Positions 42,931 through 51,630 of a stretch of DNA of 64,000 bases are shown one piece after another. This DNA is from Mariniblastus fucicola (GTDB taxonomy: Bacteria; Planctomycetota; Planctomycetia; Pirellulales; Pirellulaceae). Under the pieces are notes generated by a model, which was given only the letters and a program-made list of their open reading frames with translations, was not told the origin of the DNA and ran no database searches. Positions within the stretch are counted from its first letter, which is position 1. Each line of letters begins with the position of its first letter. The translations under genes were made by a program, and so were the position numbers. The stretch spans positions 806,001-870,000 of the forward strand of contig NZ_CP042912.1 of NCBI RefSeq assembly GCF_008087665.1. The letters run 5' to 3'.

Positions 42931-44062
42931 TCGCCGAATACTCTTCGTTGATGACGACGAAAAGGTCCTCAAAGGGATCACTCGTCAACAAGCCGACGAT
43001 TTTGATATTACAACCGCGTTGGGGCCGATCGAAGCGTTGGCCGTGATCGAACGTGATGGTCCATTTGCAGTCGTCGTTTCCGACATGCGAATGCCGGAGA
43101 TGAATGGAGTGCAGCTTCTCAAGCGGGTTCGCGAGTCTTCTCCAGATACAGTCCGGATGATCCTGACAGGATACGCGGAGCTCAACAGCACCATCGAAGC
43201 TGTCAATGAAGGACACATTTTCCGGTTCCTCGCCAAGCCATGTGACCAGGATGTGATGGCGTCTGCTCTCAAGGCGGGCTTGCGTCAATACGAGTTGATC
43301 GCTGCTGAACATGAATTGGTCGAAGGCACTCTGCACGGAAGTGTAAAAGTCCTTGCCGACATTCTGTCGCTCGTGAATCCTCTGGCGTTTGGACAGTCGA
43401 CTCGGGTTCGCGCAGTCGTCGATGGAATTCTCAAGCGGGTCCCAATTGAAAATCAGTGGCAACTGGAAGTCGCAGCAATGCTGTCTTCGCTTGGCTGCGT
43501 CACGCTGCCAACTGATTTGCTCGAAAAGAAACTTTCTGGAGAAGTGTTGACGCGCGAGGAGCAGGTCAGATACGAAAATCATCCGCATTTGACCAGCGAG
43601 CTGATTCAGAAGATTCCAAGAATGGACGAAGTCTCAGCGATTATTTCTGGCGAGACGCTTGAAGGGAGTATGTCGCCAATGTTGAAGCGAAAGTATGAGA
43701 TCCTTCGGATAGCAATCGCTTTCGATTTCCATGAGCTCAGGTATGAGAGTTCGTTGCACGCCCTCGAACCGTTCAAAAAATGGGCGAATGAGCGGTTTGA
43801 GCAATCACTGGTTGACGCACTTGCTGAGTTTGTCAAAGAAGAACGCAATGTTCAAATTCTCGAAGTCGAATTGGGTGAACTTCGGGAAGGGATGGTCATC
43901 GCGGCAGACATTCACAACGCCGGCGGAACGTTGCTGATGAGCAAGGGGCAGAAGATCACCGCTTCGGCACTTCGTTTGCTGGAGAACATCAAGCGAGACC
44001 AGTTGGTCAATGACACCGTCAAGATTGTCAGCCACGTCTCGGCGTGCGAAGCGATCTGCTAG
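42923..44062 (+). CDS. Response regulator with degenerate HD-GYP domain
   Basis: 379 aa. An N-terminal receiver is intact (VDDDE; Asp in VVVSDMRMPEMNGV; Lys in FLAKPCDQ), as in RpfG-type regulators. The HD-GYP-like domain keeps the scaffold (LEKKLSGEVLTREEQVRYENHP) but not the catalytic set: the position of LHDIGK reads LSSLGC, the early His of the GHS-x-RV motif is Ser in GQSTRVR, and no GYP motif is found. A cyclic-di-GMP phosphodiesterase is thus unlikely; a binding or scaffold role is more probable. It follows GGAG and overlaps the previous stop by eight bases. Confidence 0.85.
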   Translation: MSSRRILFVDDDEKVLKGITRQQADDFDITTALGPIEALAVIERDGPFAVVVSDMRMPEMNGVQLLKRVRESSPDTVRMILTGYAELNSTIEAVNEGHIFRFLAKPCDQDVMASALKAGLRQYELIAAEHELVEGTLHGSVKVLADILSLVNPLAFGQSTRVRAVVDGILKRVPIENQWQLEVAAMLSSLGCVTLPTDLLEKKLSGEVLTREEQVRYENHPHLTSELIQKIPRMDEVSAIISGETLEGSMSPMLKRKYEILRIAIAFDFHELRYESSLHALEPFKKWANERFEQSLVDALAEFVKEERNVQILEVELGELREGMVIAADIHNAGGTLLMSKGQKITASALRLLENIKRDQLVNDTVKIVSHVSACEAIC

Positions 44063-44165
44063 AGGCAAATTCAAACTGATCTCGAATGCTCATAGTGCTG
44101 CCTTCAAGGAAGATTTTCCTCTCGTCAAGTGGAGACTGGTGCTGAGAACGGGGTTTGTCGTCCGC

Positions 44166-45104
44166 CTAGACGCTTCCACGCATGAGCGCATCGTTTTCGA
44201 ACACGTTGATCGCTTGGGCCATCTCATCCATCGATTGGAACCGGTCGGCAGGTTCTTTTTCGATTGCCTTGAGGCAGATTTTCTCGATCGTGGCCGGGAT
44301 AAAACGATGAGCCGCCGCCTTTCGTGGCTCGGTTGGATCGGTGTTGATGATGTTGTTGAACGTGTCCTGAATCGTCGGGCCGCGAAACGGTTCACGCTGA
44401 GTCATCATTTCGTACAGGACGATTCCCATACTGAAAACGTCGGTTCGTTCGTCGACGGGCTTGTGACCCAAAATCTGTTCGGGTGACATGTACAAGGGCG
44501 TTCCTCCGCGATCGACGCCTCGCTCTTCGTCGCCTTCATTGGGCATGCCCCAGACTTTGGCCGCGCCCCAATCGATCAATGTGACTTCGCCAAACATTCC
44601 GACGATGATGTTTTCCGGTTTGATGTCGCGATGAATAACGCCTCGAGTGTGCGCGTAGCTCAACGCATCACAAACCTGACGAAAGATGTTTAGCAGTCGC
44701 GTCAGGTTGAAGTGCTGCTCGATCGCGGTGTCACGGTTGTAGAGTCCGACGATGATTTCGAAAAGCGTTTGGCCTTCGATCTTTTTCATCGCAAAGTACC
44801 AATCGCCTTCATCGTCCTTGCCGATTTCGTACATCGGAACGGTCGCCGGGTGTTGCAGTTGCGCCGTGATTCGCGCTTCACGCAACAGTCGTGACAGTTC
44901 CTTCTCGTAGTTCGGAACGTCCTTCTTCAGCTTTTTAAGCACAACGGGCCGGCCGAGATTAAGGTCCTTGCAGACCAGCAGATCCGCTTTTCCACCGCTG
45001 CCCAAAGGTTGAAAGTGATGATATTTGCGAAAGCCGTTCGAAAAATCCTCTGGCGGATTCCCCGAGACATCCGCGGAGAAAATCATGGAAAGATTGTTGG
45101 TCAT
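44166..45104 (-). CDS. Serine/threonine protein kinase
   Basis: 312-aa single-domain, Hanks-type kinase without membrane or sensor region. Motifs: glycine loop LGSGGKADLLV, lysine in PVVLKKLKKD, catalytic loop HRDIKPENIIVG, DWG instead of DFG for the metal-binding motif (LIDWGAAKVWG), activation segment GGTPLYMSPEQI and the later RTDVFSMGIVLYEMMT. DWG variants are usually active. It lies 18 bp after rsmG and is probably on the cdsA-rsmG transcript. The substrate is unknown. Confidence 0.92.
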   Translation of the reverse strand: MTNNLSMIFSADVSGNPPEDFSNGFRKYHHFQPLGSGGKADLLVCKDLNLGRPVVLKKLKKDVPNYEKELSRLLREARITAQLQHPATVPMYEIGKDDEGDWYFAMKKIEGQTLFEIIVGLYNRDTAIEQHFNLTRLLNIFRQVCDALSYAHTRGVIHRDIKPENIIVGMFGEVTLIDWGAAKVWGMPNEGDEERGVDRGGTPLYMSPEQILGHKPVDERTDVFSMGIVLYEMMTQREPFRGPTIQDTFNNIINTDPTEPRKAAAHRFIPATIEKICLKAIEKEPADRFQSMDEMAQAINVFENDALMRGSV

Positions 45105-45122
45105 GATGGCTTGCTCGTGGAA

Positions 45123-45770
45123 CTACCGTTTGCGGTACCCTTTAGCGCTGAGCTGAAGAATGAGGCTGTTCCAGTCGGCACCCGGCGAAGAGTACTCGGC
45201 GACAACTTCAATGTCGATCTTCTTCAACAGCCCTTTTTCAGCAGCTTCGTTTTTCTCATTCTTCCAGTTCGGGCCCTTGATGGCCAGCACTTTTCCAGCC
45301 GAACTCCAAACACCGTCCAGCCACGTGCAGATTTTGTACAGCGGTCCAACCGCGCGGACTGTCGTGAAGTCGTAGCTGAAATCTTCCAGCAGTTTTTCTG
45401 CTCGTGAATTGCAAATCTCCGCATCCAGCGAAATCTCTTTGGCGATAGCCTCAAGTGCGACCGCCTTCTTGCCAACCGATTCGCTGAGCGTCACTTCCAG
45501 ATCCGGGCGGAGGATTGCCAGAACCATGCCGGGAACGCCTCCTCCAGATCCCATGTCCAGAACAGCTCGACCGGCTGGAATCAGTCGCGATACCTGAATG
45601 GTGTCGACGAGGTCGCGCGATACGAACTTTTCATAAGTCGTGTGCCGCGTCAGATTCACGGTCTCGTTGGCTTTCCAGAGCGCGTCACAGTACGCAGAAA
45701 GCTTGTTGCAGATTCCGTCTTCAGGAACGGGCAACTCAAGTGCTTCGATGGTTTCTTTTAGGCTGGACAT
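45123..45770 (-). CDS. rsmG: 16S rRNA (guanine-527-N7)-methyltransferase
   Basis: 215-aa SAM-dependent methyltransferase that modifies G527 in the 530 loop of 16S rRNA. Family motifs are ANETVNLTRHTTYEKFVSRDL (RsmG N-terminal NLT and RH), the SAM loop AVLDMGSGGGVPGM, TLSESVGKKAVAL and the C-terminal FTTVRAVGPL. Length equals the usual 200-215 aa. Its start is eight bases after the cdsA stop, and the kinase gene follows, so the three form one operon. Confidence 0.93.
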   Translation of the reverse strand: MSSLKETIEALELPVPEDGICNKLSAYCDALWKANETVNLTRHTTYEKFVSRDLVDTIQVSRLIPAGRAVLDMGSGGGVPGMVLAILRPDLEVTLSESVGKKAVALEAIAKEISLDAEICNSRAEKLLEDFSYDFTTVRAVGPLYKICTWLDGVWSSAGKVLAIKGPNWKNEKNEAAEKGLLKKIDIEVVAEYSSPGADWNSLILQLSAKGYRKR

Positions 45771-45778
45771 TGCGACGG

Positions 45779-46795
45779 CTAACTAAGAAAGTAACGGATC
45801 AGATGAAAATAAATGGGTGCTGCAAAGCAAATCGAATCAATCCGGTCAAGGATCCCGACATGCCCCTGCACCAGAGAACCGTAGTCCTTTACGCCACGGT
45901 CTCGTTTGATCGCCGACATCGTCATGCTGCCGGACGATGCCATAACACTGATCACCAGCGCCATCAACGCGGCTCCGTACCACGTGAACGGTGTGATCGG
46001 TAACAGGTGCAAGACGATACCCAACAGCGCGCTGCAAATTGCGGCGCCGATCAGGCCTTCCCAGGTCTTGGTCTCGTTGACGGTTTCCGCAATCAGGTGT
46101 TTGCCGAAAAGCCGATCCCAGGCGAAATGCAACGCGTCGCTGACTTGCACGATGATCATGAAAAACAGCAACAGTCCCGCAGGCTGTCCATGCCACGGCA
46201 ACATCTTTTTCGATGAAGGATTCCACTCGAGGAGGTTCAGGTTCAACAGCGCCGCCGCATGGCTCAAAGCGTAGACGCAAATCAACAACCCGAACTGAAT
46301 CTTGGCCGTCCGTTCAAGGAACCTTTCCCGATCGCCCGTGAATGCAATTCTGGCGGGAATGAACAGCGACGCATAAACCGGGATGACGATCGTAAACAGA
46401 TCGTACATGTCCAACGCGACCAAAACATACTGCATCGGTGTAAAGCCAAGGAACACCCAGAACAGCGTCCGATGATCGCCGCGTCGTGTTGGCGTCATCG
46501 TGATGAACTCACGCAGCGCCCAAAACGAAAGCAGCCCGAACAGAACGACGGTCGGAATCGGTCCCAGCAGCAACGCAACAGCCAGCAGAGCACAGATCAT
46601 GAACCAGAAGTAAAGTCTCTGGTTAAACTTTCCCACGATCGCAGCATCAAATTTTGATTCGGGCTGCCGCTTGAGATACTGGCCGGCCAGCATCAACAGG
46701 CCGAGCACACCCAGAACAACAGCGATCAGGATCCCGGCTGCGGCATCGAGAAGGCTGGATGAGAAGTACTCAAAGAGTTTGGAGACGTATTCCAT
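45779..46795 (-). CDS. cdsA: Phosphatidate cytidylyltransferase
   Basis: 338-aa membrane enzyme that makes CDP-diacylglycerol from phosphatidate and CTP at the inner membrane. About eight transmembrane helices are visible, and the C-terminal signature reads SAIKRDRGVKDYGSLVQGHVG continuing ILDRIDS, the diagnostic K-R-D, K-D and H-G-D-R-D pattern in which this protein has HVGILDR. The N-terminus has a single extra helix (AAGILIAVVLGVLGLLMLAG). It heads the cdsA-rsmG-kinase operon. Confidence 0.92.
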   Translation of the reverse strand: MEYVSKLFEYFSSSLLDAAAGILIAVVLGVLGLLMLAGQYLKRQPESKFDAAIVGKFNQRLYFWFMICALLAVALLLGPIPTVVLFGLLSFWALREFITMTPTRRGDHRTLFWVFLGFTPMQYVLVALDMYDLFTIVIPVYASLFIPARIAFTGDRERFLERTAKIQFGLLICVYALSHAAALLNLNLLEWNPSSKKMLPWHGQPAGLLLFFMIIVQVSDALHFAWDRLFGKHLIAETVNETKTWEGLIGAAICSALLGIVLHLLPITPFTWYGAALMALVISVMASSGSMTMSAIKRDRGVKDYGSLVQGHVGILDRIDSICFAAPIYFHLIRYFLS

Positions 46796-46937
46796 ACAGT
46801 GGCCTCATGCGGCGTCTGCCGCCAGGCAATGATCAATTTAATTTTGATGATGGTGGTTACAAGATTCTAGCAGTATGCCAAATCCCAACAACCAATTCGA
46901 CGAAGACATCACGCGAAAAACTCGACGCTGCCAGCAA

Positions 46938-46966
46938 ACAAAAAAACCCTGCTCCAGGAGCAGGGT
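46938..46966 (-). terminator. Rho-independent terminator after the glutamine synthetase gene
   Basis: ACCCTGCTC and GAGCAGGGT form a perfect nine-base stem with a three-base loop; on the minus strand the run of six to seven T follows. It lies 40 bp after the glutamine synthetase stop. Confidence 0.9.
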
Positions 46967-47005
46967 CAGCAACATGGTGTAAATCTAGGTGTCTGTCTCT
47001 GTAAC

Positions 47006-48013
47006 TTAAGCGCTTTTAACCGTTTTGATAATCTCGGCTGCAACGCGGTAAGGATCCGCGTTCGACGCTGGACGACGATCTTCCAACCAGCCCTTCCAAC
47101 CGTTGGTAACGGTTGCGACAGGGATACGAATCGAAGCACCACGATCCGAAACGCCATAGCTGAACTGATCGATCGACTGAGTCTCGTGCTTGCCGGTCAA
47201 ACGCTGATCGTTGTCAGCACCGTAAACCGCGATGTGCTCTTTGACGCGAGGCTCGAACGCCTGGCAAATCTTGTCGTACGAGTCCTTTTCGCCACATTCG
47301 CGAAGCGTTGTGTTTGAAAAGTTCGCGTGCATTCCGGAACCGTTCCAGTCCATTTCGCCGAATGGTTTTGGATGCCAGTTGATGGCCATGCCGTACTGTT
47401 CGCCACAACGCTCAAGCAGGTAGCGAGCCAACCACGTTTGGTCGCCAGCTTCTTTGGCTCCCTTGGCAAACACCTGGAATTCCCATTGGCCAGCAGCGAC
47501 TTCTGCGTTGATGCCTTCTACGTTCAACCCAGCTTCGAGGCAAACGTCGAGGTGCTCTTCGATGACCTGACGGCCATGAGCGTTCTTTGCTCCAACCGAG
47601 CAGTAGTACGGGCCTTGCGGGCCAGGGTAACCGCCAACCGGAAAACCGGGTGGCTTGTCTGTTTCGATGTCCCAGAGGAAATACTCTTGCTCGAAACCGA
47701 ACCAGAAATCGTTATCGTCGTCGTCAATTGTCGCGCGACCGTTGGAGACGTGAGGTGTTCCGTCGGCGTTGAGAACTTCGCACATGACCAGGAAAGCGTT
47801 GTGACGCTGAGGGTCAGGAATGATGGAAACTGGTTCAAGAAGACAGTCCGAAGAGTTGCCTTCTGCCTGTTCAGTTGAGCTGCCGTCGAAGCACCATTGC
47901 GGGCAGTCTTCAAGCTTGCCGCCAAAGTCAGAAACGACTTTGGTCTTGCTGCGTAGAGATTGGGTTGGCTGATAACCATCAAGCCAGATGTACTCCAGTT
48001 TTGACTTACTCAT
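47006..48013 (-). CDS. glnII: Type II glutamine synthetase
   Basis: 335-aa GSII, the short eukaryote-like form, which makes glutamine from glutamate and ammonia with ATP. Visible are the beta-grasp start (LEYIWLDGYQPTQSLRSKTK), QWCFDGSSTEQAEGNSSD, WFGFEQEYFLWD (the metal-binding Glu), NAEVAAGQWEFQVF, NGSGMHANFSN with the ATP-site His, and DRGASIRIPVATV. It is about 350 aa as in other bacterial GSII and lacks the adenylylation Tyr loop of GSI. With the ammonia-releasing allantoate pathway in the same window it could assimilate purine nitrogen, but the two are 36 kb apart and linkage is not shown. Confidence 0.95.
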   Translation of the reverse strand: MSKSKLEYIWLDGYQPTQSLRSKTKVVSDFGGKLEDCPQWCFDGSSTEQAEGNSSDCLLEPVSIIPDPQRHNAFLVMCEVLNADGTPHVSNGRATIDDDDNDFWFGFEQEYFLWDIETDKPPGFPVGGYPGPQGPYYCSVGAKNAHGRQVIEEHLDVCLEAGLNVEGINAEVAAGQWEFQVFAKGAKEAGDQTWLARYLLERCGEQYGMAINWHPKPFGEMDWNGSGMHANFSNTTLRECGEKDSYDKICQAFEPRVKEHIAVYGADNDQRLTGKHETQSIDQFSYGVSDRGASIRIPVATVTNGWKGWLEDRRPASNADPYRVAAEIIKTVKSA

Positions 48014-48384
48014 CTTATAAAGCTACTCCACAAAATAGGGCGCGGTGGCCGCCGCAAATACAAATACTGCCGGTGGTGTGTGGTTGTATGGTGGTTGGCA
48101 GTTTCTCCGCCTGAGCGGGCGATGATAGCAATCTGAAGGGGGATTATCCAGACTTTGAGTCCGTCATGAGTGCAATTTTGGGAGTTTCGTTTACCCCAAG
48201 TGCAAGACCGTTCGGGCTGGAAAATTTAGCGCCCACTTACCGCGCCGTAATCGCGATTAAGGTCTAAGTGGCAGTTTTGCTACCATGCAAGTCGCGTCCG
48301 GCTTTCGATAGTCAAACACGAATCTGATTACCTTGGATTGAGACAGCCCGGCTGCGATTCAATGACCTGTACCAGGAGTCAACC
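48014..48384. other. Divergent intergenic region with an inverted repeat
   Basis: 371 bp between glutamine synthetase (leftwards) and the Gfo/Idh/MocA gene (rightwards). A perfect seven-base inverted repeat CCACTTA/TAAGTGG (48233-48239 and 48265-48271) encloses a CGCG-CGCG core; it may be a stem-loop or operator. No gene is seen. No sigma-54 (GG-N10-GC) element upstream of glutamine synthetase was recognised by eye. Confidence 0.4.
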
Positions 48385-49773
48385 ATGACGATCAATCGAC
48401 GAAAGTTTATCAAAGCTGGGGCGGTTTCAGCGGCCACATTCACAATCGTTCCCAGGCACGTGCTGGGCGGAGCAGGTTTCACGGCACCGAGCGACAGGGT
48501 TAATGTTGCCTTGATCGGGGCTGGCGGACGCGGGTTCAAAAACGCAAAAGAGCTGATGAAAGTCGACGGAGTTACGATCACCGACATCGTTGATCCGGCC
48601 GAACATTGGAACCTTGAAGACTTTTATTACAAGGGCGTCGCTGGCCGGCTGCCGGTTGCTGATGCAGTCGACAAGCACTACTCCAGCGAGAAACAGGTTC
48701 ACAAATGCCGCCTCCATTCTGACTATCGAAAATTCTTCGACGGCGGCAATGATGTGGATGCAGTTCTTTGCGCGACGCCGGACCATGCACACGCGTTGGT
48801 TTCTCTGCGAGCGATGAGAGAGGGTAAACATGTCTATTGCGAGAAACCGCTGACTCACAACATCGCTGAAGCACGGCTCGTTGCCAAAGTCGCCAAAGAA
48901 ACCGGAGTCGCAACTCAGTTGGGCAATCAACTTCACTCCAGCGAACAACTGCGGACGATCGTTGAAATGATCAGGGCCGGGGCAATCGGCAATGTGACCG
49001 AAGTTCATGCGTGGGTCCCCGCAACGCGTTGGAATCCAGAACTTGGTGGTCGGCCAACCGAAGCCATGCCAATTCCGAAAGGTCTGGATTGGGATCTATG
49101 GCAAGGTCCGCGGAAGGCTGCGAGTTTTCACTCGGCCATTGCCCCGGTAGGCTGGCGAGATTTCTGGACTTACGGGCTCGGCGCGATGGGCGACTTTGGT
49201 TGCCACGATCTTGATGCAGCCGTTTGGGCACTTGAACTTGGAAAGCCGACCAGTGTTGAAATGCATCCGGCTGGCTACATGGATAACGATATCGTTCCGT
49301 TTGGCGAGCTTGGCTATTTTGATTTTGCAGCCCGTGGCGACAAGCCGCCCGTCAAGATTACGTGGTACAGCGGTGGACCGAAGCCAAAGAAACCGGAAGC
49401 AATGAAAGATGACGAGTTTCCAGGGCGTGGTGTTATGTTTGTTGGCGAAAAGGGAACTTTGGTGAACGCGGCCTACGGAAGCGGTCCGGAGTTGCTCGAG
49501 CCGGAATTGAAGAATTTTCAGCTGCCCGCAGCGACTCTTCCAAAGACAAACGGTCATCATCAGGACTGGATCGATGCTGCTCGCGGCGGTCCGGCCGCAA
49601 GTTCGAACTTCGAAGTCGGTGCCCATCTCACCGAGATTACTTTGCTGGGAGTCGTCGCACTTCGCTTGGGCAAGAAAATTCAATGGGATGACGACAATAT
49701 GAAAGTCACCAACTCAGAAAAAGCCGAACCGATCATCAACGGCGAGTATCGGGCCGGATGGAAGTTGAGCTAG
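48385..49773 (+). CDS. Tat-exported Gfo/Idh/MocA oxidoreductase
   Basis: 462 aa. The N-terminus NRRKFIKAGAVSAATFTIVP is a twin-arginine signal with RRKFIK, so the protein is exported folded with its cofactor. The NAD(P)-binding Rossmann loop is NVALIGAGGRG, and the family catalytic Lys lies in REGKHVYCEKPLTHNI. The C-terminal beta sheet domain contains WYSGGPKPKKPE and HHQDWIDAARGG. Planctomycetes hold dozens of such paralogues, thought to oxidise polysaccharide sugars. Substrate unknown. AGGAG lies seven bases before the ATG. Confidence 0.93.
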   Translation: MTINRRKFIKAGAVSAATFTIVPRHVLGGAGFTAPSDRVNVALIGAGGRGFKNAKELMKVDGVTITDIVDPAEHWNLEDFYYKGVAGRLPVADAVDKHYSSEKQVHKCRLHSDYRKFFDGGNDVDAVLCATPDHAHALVSLRAMREGKHVYCEKPLTHNIAEARLVAKVAKETGVATQLGNQLHSSEQLRTIVEMIRAGAIGNVTEVHAWVPATRWNPELGGRPTEAMPIPKGLDWDLWQGPRKAASFHSAIAPVGWRDFWTYGLGAMGDFGCHDLDAAVWALELGKPTSVEMHPAGYMDNDIVPFGELGYFDFAARGDKPPVKITWYSGGPKPKKPEAMKDDEFPGRGVMFVGEKGTLVNAAYGSGPELLEPELKNFQLPAATLPKTNGHHQDWIDAARGGPAASSNFEVGAHLTEITLLGVVALRLGKKIQWDDDNMKVTNSEKAEPIINGEYRAGWKLS

Positions 49774-50040
49774 TGTGGTCGACGCGGAGGCGAATCGAGG
49801 TCAGCAGCCTTGGTGTCGGGGGCTGGCCATTGAATTGGCAATGCCAAAGCAGTCTGTGACGACCGAACCATAGCCTTTGACTCCTGGAAACGATCAGCTT
49901 CGTTGAAGCGGCGTCCTGCGAAGCGGCGACAGAGGTCATGATGGCGATAAAGCCAACGAACGCCGCAATGCCGAATGTTGATCAAGGGCTTGGGCATCGA
50001 CTCATTGTGTCAGCCTCATTTGAATGCGTTTCAAGGGACT

Positions 50041-51416
50041 CTATTGAAGATTACGCTTCAGCTGCTCGAAGTCGATGCCCTTATAGAGTACGACTCGGTC
50101 AAGCTGGAAGCCATTGGATCGGCCAGCGATCTCCAAGTGATATTTTCCGGGCTTTGGAAACTCAACCGTCATCCACGGCTGATCGCCTTCAAGATCAAGC
50201 TGGCCATTGAGTGCGAATTCATCCTTGCTTCTTCCTACGAATTTATGAAATCCGGTGATCGTTTCCTGTCGAGCAAGTTGCGTCGCGTCCGTAAAGCAGA
50301 TCCACGCGTCATTCGCCTGGTCGCCTGGCACGCCGTCTGGCTGACGCATGTTCCATTTCACGGAGTAGCGTCCTGCCGTTTCTACCTCGAACGTAGCCTT
50401 GATCCGATGCGATGTCACTTTCGCGAAGCTGTTGGGCCCGTCGTAGAGCAGATAGCTGCCACCCGAAGCGGCGTCGCTTTCCGCAAGCTGCCAGCCTGAG
50501 ACCCGCTCCATTGACTCAGCTTCGAGGGTGATCGTGGCCTGTGTCGAGCGGTCGATGATGCCGTCGCCAATAAAGGCTTCGAACTTCTTCGGACTCCCTT
50601 CGTCATCACCAACAAGCAAAAAGAACAGCATGCCGCAGTCTGAAATGTCAGCGACGTTTCTGCTGTGTGCCTTGAGCCTCGAGTACATCCAGCGTACGTC
50701 AGGTTCCGAATGGTCACGCATCCAGTGCCAGACGGAAAAGTTGTTCCCGGAGTGCCACAAGTGGTTCGGGTCTTCTTTGTGATTCTGGTCCCTGATCTTA
50801 GTGTATTTTTCCGGCCCTCGGCGAGCTTCTGGATGTCGTTCCAGGTGTGATGGTGCTCACGTCGACGCTCATTTTCGTTGAAGGCACTGTGCGATACCAA
50901 ATGCACATGAGACAGCGATTCAGTTTCGCCGTTGCGGATGACTTCTTTGACCGCGAGATAGACAAACTCCGACAACCCGGCGTGAATAAAGTACAGCGGA
51001 TCGGTTTCTGTCGACTTGCCCATCTCCTTCGCCAGACTTTCAATGGCCTGTTGCTTCTGTGTCGTGACGTCGAAGAAGACTTCGCGACCGAAGCCCCAGT
51101 GCTTGACCACACCATCGGCACCGATCTTCAGTTGGTTCCTGACGTCTGGTCCTGCCGGTGCGTCGATAAAGTTGTTGTAGGAACAGTGAACCAGTTGCTC
51201 CTGCAGCCCAAGTTTGGCCATGATCGCACAGGATGCAGGAAGAGCGCCCCAATCGTCGGGGTCTCCCGTTGGCCATTTATATTCGTTGTCGGGTGCGCTG
51301 TTACCATCAAAGCTCATCGCGATTCGGTTGTTGCTGTACCCCAGCGATTGAGCTTCACAACAAGTCGTCGGAATGGTGATCGCCAATAGTGCTGCCAGAA
51401 AACTGATCTTCGTCAT
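50041..51416 (-). pseudogene. Secreted nucleoside-hydrolase-like protein with C-terminal sugar-binding module, frameshifted
   Basis: Two minus-strand frames (50415-51416 and 50041-50760) join into one protein if a base is restored in the run GGGCCGG at about 50811-50818. Frame one gives a signal peptide (TKISFLAALLAITIPTTCCE), then SFDGNSAPDNEYKWPTGDPD with the DPDD-like acidic cluster of nucleoside hydrolases, and runs to DIQKLAEG. The other frame continues seamlessly PEKYTKIRDQNHKEDPNHLW and later DCGMLFFLLVGDDEG. It ends with a beta-sandwich module (EAESMERVSGWQLAESDA, SGGSYLLYDGPNSFAKV) resembling CBM6/35. Either a sequencing error or a true inactivating deletion explains it. Slippage is unlikely: the site is GAAAAAT, not a classical heptamer. 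Confidence 0.7.
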
Positions 51417-51630
51417 CGGTGGTTCCGTGTCAGGTTGTTTATGAACTGAGTTCGGTCGAACGCAATTCTAACCTTGTCGGCGCAGCAGAATGTCTTTATG
51501 TGCAGGCTGATTTTCTGGCACATTTCTAGAACCGGTTTCAAATCGTCCGGCACGAATTTTTACAGATTTCACGCTGCCTGTTCGACTGAGAAAGACCTGA
51601 CTAGTTAGCTGCGAATCCCGGAATCTTTCG

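Noticed and set aside
50811-50818. Programmed -1 frameshift in the secreted nucleoside-hydrolase-like gene
   Set aside because: The site reads CGG-AAA-AAT; it does not give a classical X-XXY-YYZ heptamer and re-pairing would have mismatches, so a one-base deletion is simpler.
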